From Cystobacter fuscus (GTDB lineage Bacteria > Myxococcota > Myxococcia > Myxococcales > Myxococcaceae): a stretch of 64,000 bases of DNA. Location of the stretch: positions 1,302,001 to 1,366,000 of the forward strand of contig NZ_CP022098.1 in NCBI RefSeq assembly GCF_002305875.1, in the 5' to 3' direction. The position numbers and the translations under genes were made by a program. This document shows positions 62,617 to 64,000 of this stretch, piece after piece. The first letter of the stretch is position 1. Each line of letters opens with the position of its first letter. The notes below the pieces were generated by a model. It was not told the origin of the DNA and made no database searches. It worked only from the letters and a program-made list of their open reading frames with translations.

Positions 62617-64000
62617 CTACGGTGGCGTTGTCTGCGAGTTCGTGCGCTCCGTCCTCTGGCGAGAGCCTCCTTGATGCGCCGCTCGTGCGCGTGGGTCAGC
62701 CGGAAGCACAAAAACCCCCCTGGCAGATCGCGCTCGGGAGTGAGGATGTGGGCCTTCACCCAGTAACGCACCGTGCTTTCAGAAACCCCGTATTTCTCAA
62801 TGAGCCCACGGGTGGTGTAACGGCCATCTGGGAGGCGCGCTGGCAATCGCGGGTTGCCAGAGCGGCCCGGCTGCCTTCCTGGTCTGTAGCCACGACTGCG
62901 CGCCATGGCCAGCAGCGATTGCAGTTCGGGCGTCATCTCGAACCAGAAAGCACCCCTCTTTTTGTCGCGCACCGGTGTGATACGCCCTTGCTTCACCCAG
63001 TAGCGGACCATCGGAGCCGATACCCCGTAGCGCGAAATCAGACCCCGCATGGAATAGCGCCCCTGCTCATCTTGCTCGGGCAGGGGACTGGCGGACACCC
63101 CAGGGGGGCGCCCCGCGCGGATTGCGTGTCCTCGGCGAAGCGGCCCCACGGTCGTGCTCGTGAAGGCACGGCCCAGGCTGTTTTTCAGGCCAAGCCGGTT
63201 GAGCTCAGCCGCTATCTGCGGGTCGCTGTACTTCTTGCCGGCCAATTCACGCACGACAGCAATGACTGGCTCGGGCGCCTTGCGGGAATCCGCCGCGGTG
63301 GGCCGGGGTGTCTGCAACTCGCTGATGGCCCCCGTCTTCCAGAGAATGCGGATGCGGACTGCTCGCTCAGGCGCGTCCACTGGCGAAAGCACGACATCCT
63401 GGATGAGGAGCCGAAGCATCCGCTTCTTGTCCACGGTGGTGGTGGTGGGGGCGTTCCACAGCCCTGGCAGGTCTCGCGCCAACGCGAGGATGGCCTTCTT
63501 GTCCTGGGCCGACAGCTCGAGCTTCTGCTTGCCTTTGGCCTCCTCGTACTCTTGCTCCACCTGAGCAAGCTCCTGGAGCTTCTGGTTCCAACGCGCCTCC
63601 AGCGTGCGTGCGACGATTCGGTTTTCCGGCTCGACGGCATTGTACTGGCGCTCGGCGCGTTGGGCCTCGTAGCGCGCCCGCTCCAGACGCAGCTTCCACT
63701 GCCGGGCCAGGCTGTTGGCCTGTCGCTCCACCTCCTTGAGGACGGCGAGCGAGAGGTCCAACTCGGGCGGGGCCATCGCCTCGAGAAAGGTCTCAACTAC
63801 CTTGTCGTCAATGCGGCGAGCGCCGGTGGACCAGCAGCGGCCTTCACCGTATTCAGTCCGGATGCACTCGTAGACTGGGGTACTGGCAACGGGAAAGCTC
63901 GAGTGCATCCTCCGTCCACACCTGCCGCAGAGGACGAGTCCCTGCAGCAACGCCTTGCCACTGCGAGCCGCACCGCGCATGTAGACTCCAGGGATGCGAG
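62595..64000 (-). CDS. Large serine recombinase, C-terminal part (runs off window)
   Basis: Open at the right edge; at least 468 codons, missing the N-terminal resolvase catalytic domain with its Ser, which must lie beyond 64000. Visible: recombinase zinc ribbon (LVLCGRCGRRM ... YECIRTEYGEGRCW), a long coiled-coil region (about residues 50-160 of the visible part) and the recombinase core C-terminus. Two C-terminal MerR-like helix-turn-helix units follow (RGLISRYGVSAPMVRYWVKQG and RGLIEKYGVSESTVRYWVKAH). Such enzymes integrate or move mobile elements. It ends inside the truncated toxin gene, so its element starts here and extends right. Confidence 0.8.
   Translation of the reverse strand, partial: RIPGVYMRGAARSGKALLQGLVLCGRCGRRMHSSFPVASTPVYECIRTEYGEGRCWSTGARRIDDKVVETFLEAMAPPELDLSLAVLKEVERQANSLARQWKLRLERARYEAQRAERQYNAVEPENRIVARTLEARWNQKLQELAQVEQEYEEAKGKQKLELSAQDKKAILALARDLPGLWNAPTTTTVDKKRMLRLLIQDVVLSPVDAPERAVRIRILWKTGAISELQTPRPTAADSRKAPEPVIAVVRELAGKKYSDPQIAAELNRLGLKNSLGRAFTSTTVGPLRRGHAIRAGRPPGVSASPLPEQDEQGRYSMRGLISRYGVSAPMVRYWVKQGRITPVRDKKRGAFWFEMTPELQSLLAMARSRGYRPGRQPGRSGNPRLPARLPDGRYTTRGLIEKYGVSESTVRYWVKAHILTPERDLPGGFLCFRLTHAHERRIKEALARGRSARTRRQRHRSHPHSNE

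Overview
The window looks like a chromosomal segment of a myxobacterium, probably from the Cystobacter/Archangium/Myxococcus side of the order. This rests on very GC-rich coding DNA with strong third-position bias, many lipoproteins, a compact Hanks-type Ser/Thr kinase, and lipoprotein modules that I know only from myxobacterial Sit-type polymorphic toxins. I see no rRNA, tRNA or CRISPR. Nearly all of the window is coding, and genes often overlap by 4 bp.

Layout. 1-2.8 kb is accessory: a SitA-like toxin lipoprotein lacking its toxin domain, a scrap of group II intron reverse transcriptase, and an FRG-domain gene coupled to a PIG-L-like gene whose catalytic Asp is Gly. 3-12.6 kb holds a TPR lipoprotein, a PilZ protein, a TerB-like protein, and a low-complexity Ala/Gly protein paired with a trigger-factor-like chaperone that lacks the ribosome-binding domain. 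12.6-21 kb holds a tightly coupled barrel - M28 peptidase - barrel operon behind an inverted-order TyrA (prephenate dehydrogenase then chorismate mutase), a harpin-like/beta-domain protein, a U32 protein of RlhA type and an AlaA-like aminotransferase. 21-25 kb has a broken acyl-CoA dehydrogenase, a beta-lactamase-fold lipoprotein and a Kelch-like lipoprotein. 25-32.5 kb is a complete RND efflux operon (outer membrane factor, adaptor, HAE1 pump) and an MFS exporter. 32.6-36.4 kb has a diiron/MBL-fold protein, a Ser/Thr kinase, an AEC permease and small proteins.

36.5-39 kb is the most interesting intact accessory locus: a lipoprotein with a probable ADP-ribosyltransferase-like C-terminus, an overlapping small cytosolic protein (candidate immunity) and a coupled Cys-rich lipoprotein. 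39-47 kb has an ATP-grasp ligase, an Lrp/aminotransferase pair and two tandem membrane-anchored spermidine-synthase-like proteins. 47-61.7 kb is mostly housekeeping and secreted hydrolases: MshEN/pseudo-receiver, esterases, chalcone-isomerase-like protein, XRE regulator with peptide deformylase, YegD-like Hsp70, CHAD protein, Dps, lipases, an alpha/alpha-toroid-like protein and an S46 dipeptidyl-peptidase. 61.8-64 kb is accessory again: a second SitA-type lipoprotein, cut after its N-terminal module exactly where a large serine recombinase gene arrives from the other side.

Taken together, the window is ordinary core and secretome genes with three Sit-like kin-competition loci, one apparently intact and two broken, the broken ones next to mobile-element genes. 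Two of the toxin lipoprotein genes appear to be transcribed from sigma70-like promoters placed so close to the start codon that the mRNAs would be leaderless.
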